Below, piece by piece: positions 31,165-40,600 of a stretch of DNA of 41,500 nucleotides; the stretch's first letter is position 1; every line of letters begins with the position of its first letter. Both the position numbers and the translations under genes were made by a program. The stretch spans positions 1-41,500 of the forward strand of contig NZ_ACCB01000036.1 in assembly GCF_000173735.1 (NCBI RefSeq), in the 5' to 3' direction. Origin of the DNA: Yersinia aldovae ATCC 35236. GTDB taxonomy: Bacteria; Pseudomonadota; Gammaproteobacteria; Enterobacterales; Enterobacteriaceae. The notes below the pieces were generated by a model. That model worked only from the letters and a program-made list of their open reading frames with translations, ran no database searches and was not told the origin of the DNA.

Positions 31165-32490
31165 ATGACAACGCTCTCGCCGCCAGTAACCGGGCAACCC
31201 TCTGATATATCGAAAGTGGTATTCGGGATGCCCATAAAGCTCTTCTGGGGATATATTGCCATTGCAATATTTATGACCGGGGATGGTATCGAATTAGCTT
31301 TCTTGTCGAAATACATTATTGATATAGGCTTTGATGTTTCACAAAGTGCGATGATTTTCACTGCCTATGCCATCACCGCCGCGATCGCCAGTTGGTTATC
31401 TGGCGGTATCAGTGAGATTTATGGTCCGCGAAAAATCATGGCCCTCGGTGTTGTTTGGTGGGTAGTTTTTCATGTGCTGTTTATCCAATTTGGCCTCTCA
31501 GCCGAGAATTACCCGCTAATGCTCGTGTTCTACGCGCTGCGTGGTTTTGCCTACCCGTTGTTCTTTTACGCTTTCTATGTTTTGGTGGTACAAAGAACGC
31601 CGTCACATCGACTGGCGTCGGCAACCGGTTGGATATGGTCAATGTTTACCATTGGCTATGGCATCATCGCGTCCTTCCTGCCCAGTGTCACCATTCCACT
31701 GATCGGTTTTATTGCCACGTTATGGATGTCCCTGGTATGGGTTATTGTTGGCGGAGCTGTCGCTCTATTAACCTTAAAAGATATTCGTTCTCAAAATAAA
31801 ACCGCCATTCCGATGGCAGATAAATTGCTCGAAATTAGTCGTGGCATCACGCTTATCTTTCAGGATAAAGATATCTTTTTAGCACTTATCATTCGGATCC
31901 TGTGCAACCTGGCGCTGTTCGGTTTTCCCATTTTTATGCCATTACATTACACGTCACAAGGTGTCGGTTTTACGTCCGAACAATGGATGCGTATCTGGGG
32001 GATTTTCTTCCTGGTTCAGCCGGTCACCAATGTCTTGTGGGGAATTATAGGTGACCGCATTGGCTGGTTATTCCAAATGCGCTGGGTGGGCTTTTTTGGC
32101 TGTACAGTGACCACTTTACTTTTTTATTTTATGCCGTTGTACTTCCCTGCCAATCTCGGTATGGCTATTTTCTTTGCGTTAATGCTGGCATTAACCATCA
32201 CATCCTTCGTCCCTATGGGCGCCATTTTCCCGATGCTGGCACCCGATCATAAAGGTGCTGCCATATCAGTACAAAACCTTGGTGGCGGTATTGGCAACTT
32301 CATTGGCCCCGCCATCGCCACCATTTTGTTCACTGCTTCTTTTGATATCAAAACGGTGGTTATCTGTTATTCAGCGCTGTACTTCCTGGGCGGTATTCTT
32401 ACCTGGTTTATCCGTAATCCTCAGCCAGAACAGATCCCAACACCGATTGAATCCCATATGGCACCGCTTTCTCTTAAGGATGAAAAATGA
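31165..32490 (+). CDS. MFS transporter, polyol permease type
   Basis: A 441-residue major facilitator protein with about 12 membrane helices. The start of the first helix (IKLFWGYIAIAIFMTGDGIE, then FLSKYIIDIGFDVSQSA) and the loop GGISEIYGPRKIM resemble the polyol permeases RbtT (ribitol), DalT (D-arabitol) and CsbX. It probably imports a sugar alcohol with protons; the exact substrate cannot be read. The stop overlaps the start of the SDR gene by 4 bases, so the two form an operon. The gene follows an IS6 remnant. Confidence 0.85.
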   Translation: MTTLSPPVTGQPSDISKVVFGMPIKLFWGYIAIAIFMTGDGIELAFLSKYIIDIGFDVSQSAMIFTAYAITAAIASWLSGGISEIYGPRKIMALGVVWWVVFHVLFIQFGLSAENYPLMLVFYALRGFAYPLFFYAFYVLVVQRTPSHRLASATGWIWSMFTIGYGIIASFLPSVTIPLIGFIATLWMSLVWVIVGGAVALLTLKDIRSQNKTAIPMADKLLEISRGITLIFQDKDIFLALIIRILCNLALFGFPIFMPLHYTSQGVGFTSEQWMRIWGIFFLVQPVTNVLWGIIGDRIGWLFQMRWVGFFGCTVTTLLFYFMPLYFPANLGMAIFFALMLALTITSFVPMGAIFPMLAPDHKGAAISVQNLGGGIGNFIGPAIATILFTASFDIKTVVICYSALYFLGGILTWFIRNPQPEQIPTPIESHMAPLSLKDEK

Positions 32491-33239
32491 ACATCAATGA
32501 ATTTTTTGGTATCAAAGGAAAAATCACGCTGGTAACTGGCGCCTCAGCAGGTATCGGTCTGGCTATTACCGAATTACTGAATGAACTGGGTGCTACGGTG
32601 ATCATGGTGGATAAAGATCCACAGGTTATTGCTCAGGCTAAAAATATGCCGGGCGATGGCTTCGGCATTGCCGCCGATTTATCCGATATTGAAGCACTCC
32701 CGATGTTAATCAAGCAAATAGTGGAGCGTTATGGGCGCATTGATATTCTGGTTAACAATGCCGGGATCGGCATTCTCGAATCCGCTGCTGAGGTAAAAAA
32801 AGAGAGCTGGGATGCCACATTGTTAGTCAACTTGACTGCACCCTATTTCCTGTCACAGGCGGCTGGAAAATATATGGCAGAGCAAGGTTACGGGCGCATT
32901 GTGAATATTGCCTCGCAAGCCAGTGTGATTGCGCTGGAAAACCACGCGGCCTACTGCACCAGCAAAGCGGGTCTGGTTATTGCCTCGAAAGTGTTGGCGG
33001 CAGAGTGGGGGAAGTTTGGTATTACCGTCAATACTATTTCGCCGACGGTGGTAGAAACCGAATTAGGCAAACGGTATTGGCAGGGGGAAAGAGCAACGGA
33101 AATGAAGTCAAAAATTCCTGTCGGGCGCTTTGCTATGCCTGATGAAATCGCGGCAGCCGTTGCCTGGCTGGCCAGCGAAAAAGCCGGAATGGTCAATGGC
33201 GAAAATATTATTATCGACGGCGGGTACACCATAATTTAG
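32487..33239 (+). CDS. SDR-family polyol/sugar dehydrogenase
   Basis: A 250-residue classical short-chain dehydrogenase. It has the cofactor motif TGASAGIGL (residues 17-25), NNAG (90-93), the catalytic Ser143, and Tyr156/Lys160 in AAYCTSKAG, ending with the usual GENIIIDGG. Asp42 after the second strand favours NAD(H) over NADP(H). Overlap with the polyol-permease gene suggests it oxidises the imported sugar alcohol to a ketose (inference). A terminator-like hairpin follows at 33292-33314. Confidence 0.9.
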   Translation: MNINEFFGIKGKITLVTGASAGIGLAITELLNELGATVIMVDKDPQVIAQAKNMPGDGFGIAADLSDIEALPMLIKQIVERYGRIDILVNNAGIGILESAAEVKKESWDATLLVNLTAPYFLSQAAGKYMAEQGYGRIVNIASQASVIALENHAAYCTSKAGLVIASKVLAAEWGKFGITVNTISPTVVETELGKRYWQGERATEMKSKIPVGRFAMPDEIAAAVAWLASEKAGMVNGENIIIDGGYTII

Positions 33240-33291
33240 TGGGTTGCATCATATGCTATGGCAATACAACGACCATGTTGTTTATGCCATT

Positions 33292-33314
33292 AAAGCGGCA
33301 AATTGCGCTTTTTT
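33292..33314 (+). terminator. Terminator after the SDR gene
   Basis: Six-base arms AAAGCG / CGCTTT with an eight-base loop, followed by a run of T. Just upstream, 33258-33290 is a longer imperfect inverted repeat (ATGGCA...ACAAC / GTTGT...TGCCAT) that could be an operator or part of a two-hairpin terminator. The isomerase gene downstream therefore probably has its own promoter. Confidence 0.7.
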
Positions 33315-33453
33315 AGGGTGATTTAAATGCGAACAGTATGATGCATTGTAAGACTTTTTCCATGCTTCGTTAGTGACTGACACTGACGTGAACAATCTTT
33401 CAGCCAGATAGGGTTATTATAAAAATTGCATTCTCCGCTTACAGGGAATTTTT

Positions 33454-34881
33454 ATGTCACAGAAAATTAATGCTGCATTATTCGGTATTGGGCTTAAAAC
33501 CTATTGGCCACAATTTGCTGGTCTGGAGGATAGGCTTCTTGGTTATTTGGGGGAGATTGAGGAAAAAATACAGTCCCCAAAGATCCGTGTTATTAATGGC
33601 GGACTCATTGATTCAATCGAAAAAAGTGATCAGTTTGCACATCAACTCAGACATGATGCCCCTGATGTTATTATGATTTATATCAGCACATATGCACTCA
33701 GTTCTACGGTATTACCGCTGGTACAGCAGTTTAAAGTACCGGTATTAATCCTTGCGTTGCAACCCGAACGTGGATTGCCTTATGCAACGATCCGCCGTAT
33801 GGATGATCGCGGTGCCCGCACGGGTGAGTGGCTGGCACATTGTCAGGCTTGCAGTGCTCCGGAGTTGGCGAATGTTTTCAACCGTGCAGGTATCAATTAT
33901 GAAATGATAGTCGGTGCCCTGAACGATGATCCTTTGGTCTGGCAGCAAACTGAAGAGTGGCTCACCGCGTTACGTGTACAGCGCGAACTTTCGCACACGC
34001 AGATTGGTGTCCTTGGCCATTATTATGACGGAATGTACGATGTTTATTCGAACATGACCAATCTTTCTATCAAGATTGGAGTACGTTTCAAGCTGCTGGA
34101 AATGTGTGAGTTGCAAGCCTGTCGTGAAGAGATCAGTGAAACGCAGATTACCTCTAAACAAAAAGAGATCCGCCAACAACTCGTGGTCGATGCCAGTTGC
34201 GAGCCAGAAGAGGTCATGCGTGCGGCAATCACTTCAGTGGCGTTGGATACATTAGTGAAGAGACATCAACTCGGTGCAATGGCTTATTACTATGAAGGGC
34301 AGCCGGGCAATGCATATGAAAATATTGTCACTTCCCTAATCCTGGGAAATACATTGCTGACTTGTCGTGATATCCCGGTCGCTGGTGAGTATGAAATCAA
34401 AAACGTCATTGCGATGAAGATTATGGCACTGCTCGGTGCTGGTGGCTCTTTTGCTGAACCTTATGGTATTGAGTTTGATGATGATGTTGTGCTGTGGGGA
34501 CATGATGGGCCGGCACATCCATTAATGGCCGAAGGGGATGTCATGTTGGTTCCCTTACCGGTTTATCACGGTAAACCAGGTAAAGGCGTGTCGATTCAAA
34601 TGACAGTAAAAAACGGGCCAGTGACGTTTCTTTCGGTAGTCGAAGGTATTGATAACCAAGTGACCTTACAATATGCCGAAGGTGAGGCAGTATCTGGCGA
34701 AACTCTGGATATTGGCAATACCAATAGCCGCTACCGTTTCTCGATCGGTGCCCGCGAATTTACCACCAATTGGTCATACGGCGGAGCAGCACACCACTGT
34801 GCTATCGGTTTAGGCCATCAGGGAGCGATACTGGAAAAGCTGGCAAGCCTGCTGGGGATTGAAACGAATCGTATCGCATGA
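33454..34881 (+). CDS. Arabinose/fucose isomerase-like sugar isomerase
   Basis: A 475-residue cytoplasmic protein that resembles the L-arabinose/L-fucose isomerase fold group. An N-terminal Rossmann-like domain ([33 protein letters not shown]) is followed by a central domain and a C-terminal barrel. Candidate metal or catalytic residues lie in [22 protein letters not shown] and [13 protein letters not shown]. Members interconvert an aldose and a ketose with a divalent metal. The start has GGGAA 5 bases before the ATG. It follows the transporter-SDR pair after 214 bases and a terminator; no sugar kinase, aldolase or regulator is adjacent. Substrate unknown. Confidence 0.75.
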   Translation: MSQKINAALFGIGLKTYWPQFAGLEDRLLGYLGEIEEKIQSPKIRVINGGLIDSIEKSDQFAHQLRHDAPDVIMIYISTYALSSTVLPLVQQFKVPVLILALQPERGLPYATIRRMDDRGARTGEWLAHCQACSAPELANVFNRAGINYEMIVGALNDDPLVWQQTEEWLTALRVQRELSHTQIGVLGHYYDGMYDVYSNMTNLSIKIGVRFKLLEMCELQACREEISETQITSKQKEIRQQLVVDASCEPEEVMRAAITSVALDTLVKRHQLGAMAYYYEGQPGNAYENIVTSLILGNTLLTCRDIPVAGEYEIKNVIAMKIMALLGAGGSFAEPYGIEFDDDVVLWGHDGPAHPLMAEGDVMLVPLPVYHGKPGKGVSIQMTVKNGPVTFLSVVEGIDNQVTLQYAEGEAVSGETLDIGNTNSRYRFSIGAREFTTNWSYGGAAHHCAIGLGHQGAILEKLASLLGIETNRIA

Positions 34882-35011
34882 TGCCTGAATAATAGGCATT
34901 GTTTTTAGCTTTTGGTCAGTTAGCGAAAATAGACCGATTGCAAAAAATGTACGCAAACGCTATTTATTGTTCTCCATCGTTTGATAAAAATCGGGGTATC
35001 CGACTTGGGTT

Positions 35012-35065
35012 GCGCAGGGTTCCAAGAGGGGCACGCGCTTGTGCTCCTCTTGGCGGTTGATGCCA
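35012..35065. repeat. Hairpin repeat, copy 2
   Basis: The counterpart of 376-430. The stem 35022-35034 / 35041-35053 encloses the same GCGCTT loop (35035-35040) and is flanked by GCGCAGGGTT and CGGTTGA. Stem bases differ from copy 1 in pairs, which keeps the helix intact. It lies about 80 bases past the 3' end of the catalase gene. No gene lies in 34882-35133. Confidence 0.65.
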
Positions 35066-35133
35066 CGGAGATCTGTAAACGACTGAAATGGTGTCAACCG
35101 ATCCTGTTCACTTAATCGGTTACAACAATAACC

Positions 35134-36572
35134 CTACTTTAATCCCAGCGCCTTCCTCACCCCAGCACCATAGTCTGGGTGAACTTTCTCAAACAGTTCG
35201 ATCTGCCGTTTCCGAATATTTTCCGGTACTTGTGACAACTCACCTGCAATACGGGTAAACATCCGTTGATGCTCTTCTGCACTGAGCAAGTTAAACAGCG
35301 CCCGTGGTTGGGAGAAGTAATCCTCATCTTCACGGTGATTCCAGTGATCAGCCGCCCCTTCCAGTGTTAATGGGGGTTCGCTAAAATCAGGTTGCTCCTG
35401 GAACCGACCATAACTGTTAGGCTCGTAAGTGACATCATTGCCACTGTTACCATCAACGCGCATCGCGCCATCGCGATGATAATTGTGGAACGGACATTTA
35501 GCACTGTTCACAGGGATCTGATGATGGTTCACCCCTAAACGATAACGTGCCGCATCGCCGTAGGAGAACAGGCGGCCTTGTAACATGCGATCAGGAGAGA
35601 AACTTACCCCGGCACCACATTCGCTGGGTTGAATGAGGCTTGTTCGACTTCAGCAAAGTAGTTTTCTGGATTACGATTCAGCTCAAAGAAACCCACATCA
35701 ATCAGCGGATAGTCGCCGTGCGGCCACACTTTGGTTAGATCGAATGGGTTATATGGGGTTTGTGATGCTTCCAACTCTGGCATTACCTGAATTTGCAGAT
35801 TCCAGCGTGGGTAGTCTTTACGTTCAATGGCATCAAATAAATCACGTTGAGAACTTTCGCGGTCAGTACCAATGAGTTTTTCAGCCTCATCATCCATAAG
35901 GTTCTCAATGCCTTGCTGACAACGGAAATGGAATTTAACCCAAAAACGCTCATTATTGGCATTGATAAAGCTGAAGGTATGGCTACCGAAGCCGTGCATA
36001 TGGCGATACGATTTTGGCAGGCCACGGTCACTGAAATCGATAGTAAGTTGGTGCAGAGATTCGGGTAAATGGGAGAAGAAATCCCACTTATAAGTTGGGT
36101 TGCGCAGATTGGTACGTGGATCGCGTTTAACAACGTGGTTTAGATCCGGGAATTTCAATGGGTCACGCAAATAGAAGACAGGGGTATCATTACCAACCAA
36201 ATCCCAATTGCCTTCCTCGGTATAATATTTCATCGCGAAACCACGAATATCACGTTCCGCATCGGCCGCACCACGCTCGCCGGCAACTGTTGAAAAACGC
36301 ACAAACATTTCGGTCTGTTTGCCAATCTCAGAGAAGATTTTTGCTCGAGTATATTTAGAAATGTCATGAGTGACAGTGAAAGTGCCGTAGGCTCCGGAAC
36401 CTTTAGCATGCATACGGCGTTCTGGAATGACTTCACGATCGAAATGGGCCAACTTTTCCAGGAACCAGACATCTTGTAGCAGCATTGGGCCGCGTTTACC
36501 TGCGGTTATCACATTATTATTATCAACAACGGGAGCGCCCGCAGCGGTAGTTAATCCTTTCTTTTCGCTCAT
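35134..36572 (-). pseudogene. katA: Catalase (KatA type), single-base frameshift
   Basis: A small-subunit heme catalase (hydrogen peroxide to water and oxygen) in two frames. The first part, 36572-35604, gives 322 residues starting [14 protein letters not shown], with catalytic His55 ([12 protein letters not shown]) and Asn128 (VGNDTPVF), and stops after NPANVVPG. The second frame resumes with [20 protein letters not shown], holding the heme-ligand tyrosine, and runs to the normal end. One extra G in the four-base tract at 35607-35610 (C on the plus strand) would give a continuous enzyme of about 479 residues. So it is a recent pseudogene, a phase-variable tract or a sequencing error. The start has GGAG six bases upstream. 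Confidence 0.93.
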
Positions 36573-36929
36573 CATTTTCTCCAGTGTGGCTGTTGAATTG
36601 ACTGCTTTTGTGGGTGTTTTAAAGGATGACATCACGTCAAAAAGCTGATTGACAAGATATTAACTTAAACAACAAAAGAGTGTTTTTCTTTGATCTCCAC
36701 ACTAGTTGTAGCCCTATTGACTGGATTCATCAAATAGGTACGCCTTATCGTTACCATTGCTAACATAAGAAATGGTAACTGGATGGTTATTTACAATTCT
36801 TTGAAATTATGCAGTATTTAAGCGGTTTTACTGTGTGTTTATGATGTTTCTTTCGGTTAAACTCGGAGCGGAAAAACCTGTCAGTGAGAATTGGCTCTCA
36901 GGTAACATAATGGATAATGAGAGAAGAAT
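36573..36929. promoter_or_regulatory. katA-yfaZ divergent promoter region
   Basis: 357 bases separate the divergent catalase and yfaZ starts. It is AT-rich and has no gene. The notable element is a perfect inverted repeat, GTTACCATT (36750-36758) and AATGGTAAC (36771-36779), with 12 bases between and half-site centres 21 bases apart, which would place both on one face of the helix. The yfaZ start is preceded by GAGAAGAAT. Confidence 0.5.
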
Positions 36930-37472
36930 ATGAATAAGTCTTTAGTCGCGTGCGCAGCAAGTCTGCTGTTTGTGGCCGGTTCAGCCAGTGCAATAAGCTT
37001 CAACGGGGAAGTTGGCAGTGATTACACCAACCTGGGTTTCGGTATGGGGACTAACACTGGCGGGTTGGCTATCAGTGGCAACTGGGCACGCAGTGATCAC
37101 GATGGTGATATCTATGGGCTGGGCCTGGGTTTTAACCTCCCCATTGGCCCACTGATGGCAACTATCGGCGGTAAAGGCATCTACATGTCGCCAGAAGATG
37201 GCAGCAGCGGTGGCGCGGTGGCGATTGGCGGTGGCTTAAGCTATCCGATCAGTAAATCGTTCACCTTGTACGGCGAAGGGTATTTCGCGCCAGAAGAATT
37301 GACCAGCGGAATGAAATCCTATAGCGAAGCCAACGGCGGCTTACGTTGGAATGTATTCCGTCCGTTAACTGTTGACGTCGGCTATCGTTATATCAATATG
37401 AAAGGCAAAGACGGTAATCGGGATAACCGCGTGGCGGACGGCGTGTATATCGGCGCTGGCCTGAACTTCTAA
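36930..37472 (+). CDS. yfaZ: YfaZ family outer membrane protein
   Basis: A 180-residue exported protein. A signal peptide of about 21 residues (MNKSLVACAASLLFVAGSASA) ends in a typical AxA cleavage site. The mature part alternates in beta-strand fashion, is glycine-rich (ISFNGEVGSDYTNLGFGMGT, FNLPIGPLMATIGGKG) and ends in an aromatic residue (GLNF), as expected of a small outer membrane beta-barrel. It matches E. coli YfaZ over its length, including GYRYINMKGKDGNRDNRVAD. The function of the family is not established. It converges with tyrP. Confidence 0.92.
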   Translation: MNKSLVACAASLLFVAGSASAISFNGEVGSDYTNLGFGMGTNTGGLAISGNWARSDHDGDIYGLGLGFNLPIGPLMATIGGKGIYMSPEDGSSGGAVAIGGGLSYPISKSFTLYGEGYFAPEELTSGMKSYSEANGGLRWNVFRPLTVDVGYRYINMKGKDGNRDNRVADGVYIGAGLNF

Positions 37473-37521
37473 TTATCCTTCGTCCTTGACGTTACAGCGT
37501 TGTTGGCCGCACTCGTTACTC

Positions 37522-37553
37522 GGCCCATCCATGGGCCTCGCCTTTGCGAGGCC
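37522..37553. repeat. Two overlapping alternative hairpins
   Basis: GGCCCA/TGGGCC (37522-37537) and GGCCTCGC/GCGAGGCC (37534-37553) share GGCC at 37534-37537, so they cannot form together. They lie in the yfaZ-tyrP gap before the strong terminator. Confidence 0.6.
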
Positions 37554-37672
37554 GCTGCAAGCCGCGTTCAAATCTGCTCCCAACTGATTTTTTTCTCGTT
37601 TTCCGCTTGGCTACAACGCCAATAGTTTTGGATAATGAACTGATTTTAATGATAAATTGGTAATATTTGATT

Positions 37673-37710
37673 AAAAAAGGCGCATTCCTGACAGGATATG
37701 CGCCTTTTTT
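37673..37710. terminator. Bidirectional terminator between yfaZ and tyrP
   Basis: A long stem AAAAAAGGCGCAT / ATGCGCCTTTTTT with an inner TCCTG/CAGGA pairing. A and T runs on both sides suit termination of both convergent genes. Confidence 0.93.
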
Positions 37711-37724
37711 ATGTATGGACTGAA

Positions 37725-38933
37725 TTACCCGACTGCCGGTAATACGCCGGTGACAATGCCTACTTGAATGCCAATCACCAGTATGCCACAAGCAAATACC
37801 GCAGCCAGTGCGGGTTTCCCACCCCATACCCGATAATGCCCCTGATGGATATTACGGGCTTTCCACGCCAGCATTGCCGGCAGCAGTAAAGCCAGAACAG
37901 ATAACGCCACGGCCGCAAAACCCAGCGCCATAATAAAGCCACTTGGATAAAATAGCGCAAACAACAGCGGTGGCGTGAAGGTGATAACACCCGTTTGCAG
38001 GCGACCCCGCACTGAATTACGGCGCTTGAATAAGTCGGCCAGATAATCAAACAACCCGAGTGCGACACCCAGGAATGAGGTAGCCAGTGCCAGGTCTGCA
38101 AACAGGTGTACCGCCAGTTCAACATGGGGTGAGGCTACGACGTCACGCACTGCTTGTAATAAGCCGTTCAACCCGGCTTGTTGCGCCAAAATACCAACAA
38201 AAGTATGAGAAGAGATGGCTCCAAGAGTGGTCAATTGCCAGAAAATATAAGCAATCAGTGGAATGGCGCTGCCGATAATAAACACCCAGCGTAGCTTGCG
38301 GATATTGCCGCCCATATAATTGACAATACTTGGCACGCTGCCGTGGAAGCCAAATGAGGTAAATATTACCGGAATGGCGGAAAGCGCCAGCCCTTGTTCC
38401 AGCGGCAAGGTCAGTAAGTTGGTTTTTTCGATGTGTGGCATCATTAGTGCCAGCATCACAATCAGAAAAATAATTTTAGCACTGAATAGTATGCGATTGA
38501 ATAAGTCGACTGAATGGGTGCCGATACAGACCACGCCGCCTGCGACTAGCGTGAACAGTAATACGCCGAGTGAGGTCGGAAACGATTGTTGCGTCCATTG
38601 GCTGATGCTGGTTGCCAGCAATTCACCGGCTCCGCTGATATAAGCGGCGGTCAGTGCGTACATAAGAAACATCATACTGAAACCGGTCAACCATTGGCCG
38701 CGGTTACCAAGATAGCGTTTAGCCAAGGTACCAAGCCCGGTATCTGCCGCTTCATACTGATAAACTTCCACCAGTAGCAATGCGGTGTAACACATTAATA
38801 TCCAAAGAGAAACGAGCAATACAAGTGTGACGCCAAACCCCACGCCCGCCGCGGCCAGTGGCATTGCCAACATGCCAGCACCAATGGTCGTGCCGGCCAC
38901 GATAAATATACTGCCCAGAGTGCGATTCTTCAC
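37725..38933 (-). CDS. tyrP: Tyrosine-specific transport protein TyrP
   Basis: A 402-residue inner-membrane permease of the aromatic amino acid family (HAAAP), with about 11 helices, importing tyrosine with protons. It is close to E. coli TyrP (403 residues) throughout: [60 protein letters not shown] and [20 protein letters not shown]. The frame extends 25 codons upstream, but homology begins at KNRTLGS after a GTG at 38933-38931, with AGGA four bases before it. Two TyrR-like boxes lie upstream, one over the -35 element. Confidence 0.95.
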   Translation of the reverse strand: MKNRTLGSIFIVAGTTIGAGMLAMPLAAAGVGFGVTLVLLVSLWILMCYTALLLVEVYQYEAADTGLGTLAKRYLGNRGQWLTGFSMMFLMYALTAAYISGAGELLATSISQWTQQSFPTSLGVLLFTLVAGGVVCIGTHSVDLFNRILFSAKIIFLIVMLALMMPHIEKTNLLTLPLEQGLALSAIPVIFTSFGFHGSVPSIVNYMGGNIRKLRWVFIIGSAIPLIAYIFWQLTTLGAISSHTFVGILAQQAGLNGLLQAVRDVVASPHVELAVHLFADLALATSFLGVALGLFDYLADLFKRRNSVRGRLQTGVITFTPPLLFALFYPSGFIMALGFAAVALSVLALLLPAMLAWKARNIHQGHYRVWGGKPALAAVFACGILVIGIQVGIVTGVLPAVG

Positions 38934-38979
38934 GCTTTCCTCTACTACATGACAATTAATTAGCATGATAAAGTGCAGC

Positions 38980-39043
38980 AGAGTAGAGGATTGTCTCATT
39001 TGTGTCAAATCGACGTTACGGGTGATGTAAACTTATAGTTACG
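38980..39043 (-). promoter_or_regulatory. tyrP promoter with two TyrR-like boxes
   Basis: Read on the plus strand, TGTCAA-N6-GTTACG (39003-39020) and TGTAAA-N6-GTTACG (39026-39043) fit the TyrR box TGTAAA-N6-TTTACA, imperfectly, and are separated by 5 bases. On the minus strand the first contains TTGACA (39008-39003), a perfect -35, with TACTCT 17 bases on (38985-38980) as a weak -10. A box overlapping -35 beside an upstream box is the layout known for E. coli tyrP, which TyrR represses with tyrosine and activates with phenylalanine. Confidence 0.68.
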
Positions 39044-39162
39044 ATTGTTAGTGTGTTGAAAAGTCGGCTTTTATCGGGGTTAATAATTCTGATGATCGAT
39101 AAACGTTGTTTTTATGTAATCAGATTCATAAAGTGAATGCATAAGTATCAACGGAGAAGAGA

Positions 39163-40356
39163 ATGATCAGAGTTGAGATGTTGAGTACCGGGGATGAAGT
39201 GCTGCATGGGCAGATTATTGATACTAACGCAGCCTGGCTGGCTGACTATTTATTTAATCAAGGTCTGCCAATCAGCAGTCGGGAAACGGTCGGAGACTCA
39301 CTTGCGGCACTGATTGACGTGCTGACCGAGCGCAGTCAGGTGGCCGATGTATTGATTGTTAACGGTGGCTTGGGGCCAACCAGTGATGACTTGAGTGCAT
39401 TGGCTGCGGCGCGTGCCGCCGGAACGCAACTGGTTGAGCACCCGGAATGGATTGCCCGCATGGAGGCGTTCTTCCATGAGCGCGGCCGCGTGATGTCATC
39501 GACTAACCGTAAACAAGCCCATATTCCGGCCAATGCGGAAATGCTGGATAACCCGGTTGGAACCGCCTGCGGTTTCGCTTTACGGCTCAATAAGTGTCTG
39601 ATGTTTTTTACGCCCGGCGTACCGTCAGAATTTAAAGTGATGGTCGAACAGCAGATCATGCCGCGTTTACGTCAACATTTTGATGTGGCTGAACCCCCGT
39701 TGTGCCTTCGTATGACGACGTTTGGCCGCTCAGAAAGCGATTTGGCACAAGAGTTAGATCCGTTGAAACTACCTGAAGGCACCGTGCTGGGCTATCGCTC
39801 CTCCGCACCTATTATTGAATTGAAGCTGACCGGGCCGGCTTCACAGCAAGCTGCGATGGAAGCGGTCTGGCAGCAGGTCAGGGCAGTCGCGGGTGATAGC
39901 ACGATATTCGAAGGCACGCGCGGCTTGCCGGCATTATTGAGTGAGCAATTGACTCAACGCGGGTTGTTATTGGCCGTCAGTGAACAATTTACCGGTGGGC
40001 TAATGAACTGGCAGTTGCAGAGTGCCAGCGTACCGCTGGTGGGCGGTGAACTGTTACCGGCCCATTGTCAGGAGTCATTAGCCGAGGTGGCGGGCCGCGC
40101 TCAGTCATTATCCATGCTGTGTGGTGCGCAAGTGGTACTGGCAGTAAGTGCAATGCAAAATGATCGCCTAAGTGTTGTGCTGCATACTCCTGATGGGACT
40201 TTTGCCCAAACGGTACGCTATCAGGCTAGCCGACATGGTTTACGCATCCGTCAGGAAAGCAGCGCCATGCTGGCATTAGACATGCTGCGTCGTTGGCTAA
40301 AAGGCAGCGCGGTATGCGGCCAGCACGGCTGGTTGGAAGTGGTTAATATTTTGTAG
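39163..40356 (+). CDS. yfaY: CinA-family protein YfaY
   Basis: A 397-residue protein with an N-terminal molybdopterin-binding-like (MoCF/COG1058) domain: VEMLSTGDEVLHGQIIDTNA, VLIVNGGLGPTSDDLSALAA and MFFTPGVPSEFKVMVEQQI. The C-terminal part resembles the CinA amidase domain, but the SEQFTGGLMNWQLQ region lacks the full SxxSCTGG-type active site, as in E. coli YfaY (400 residues). NMN deamidase activity is therefore doubtful for this paralogue. The start has GGAGAAG four bases upstream. A terminator follows 28 bases after the stop. Confidence 0.92.
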   Translation: MIRVEMLSTGDEVLHGQIIDTNAAWLADYLFNQGLPISSRETVGDSLAALIDVLTERSQVADVLIVNGGLGPTSDDLSALAAARAAGTQLVEHPEWIARMEAFFHERGRVMSSTNRKQAHIPANAEMLDNPVGTACGFALRLNKCLMFFTPGVPSEFKVMVEQQIMPRLRQHFDVAEPPLCLRMTTFGRSESDLAQELDPLKLPEGTVLGYRSSAPIIELKLTGPASQQAAMEAVWQQVRAVAGDSTIFEGTRGLPALLSEQLTQRGLLLAVSEQFTGGLMNWQLQSASVPLVGGELLPAHCQESLAEVAGRAQSLSMLCGAQVVLAVSAMQNDRLSVVLHTPDGTFAQTVRYQASRHGLRIRQESSAMLALDMLRRWLKGSAVCGQHGWLEVVNIL

Positions 40357-40384
40357 TTAATTGATAATTCCCGATGATAATATA

Positions 40385-40416
40385 AAGGCGCAATATTAAA
40401 ATATGCGTCTTTTTTA
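40385..40416 (+). terminator. Terminator after yfaY
   Basis: Arms AAGGCGCA / TGCGTCTT (one G-U pair) close an AT-rich loop and are followed by TTTTTATT. The remaining gap up to 40600 is very AT-rich and shows no gene. Confidence 0.82.
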
Positions 40417-40600
40417 TTAATTTTATATTATTAATTAGGTGGCCTTGCTATTCTTATTGCTTGGTGACTTTATTTTTACCGCTTGTTTTGTTTTTATGTT
40501 TACGCTATTTTTACTTTATCAATTTAACTGCGAGCAATTTATTTAAATATATTGTATATAAATGAATTTAATCTCGATGTAGAATTAATATAACATATGG

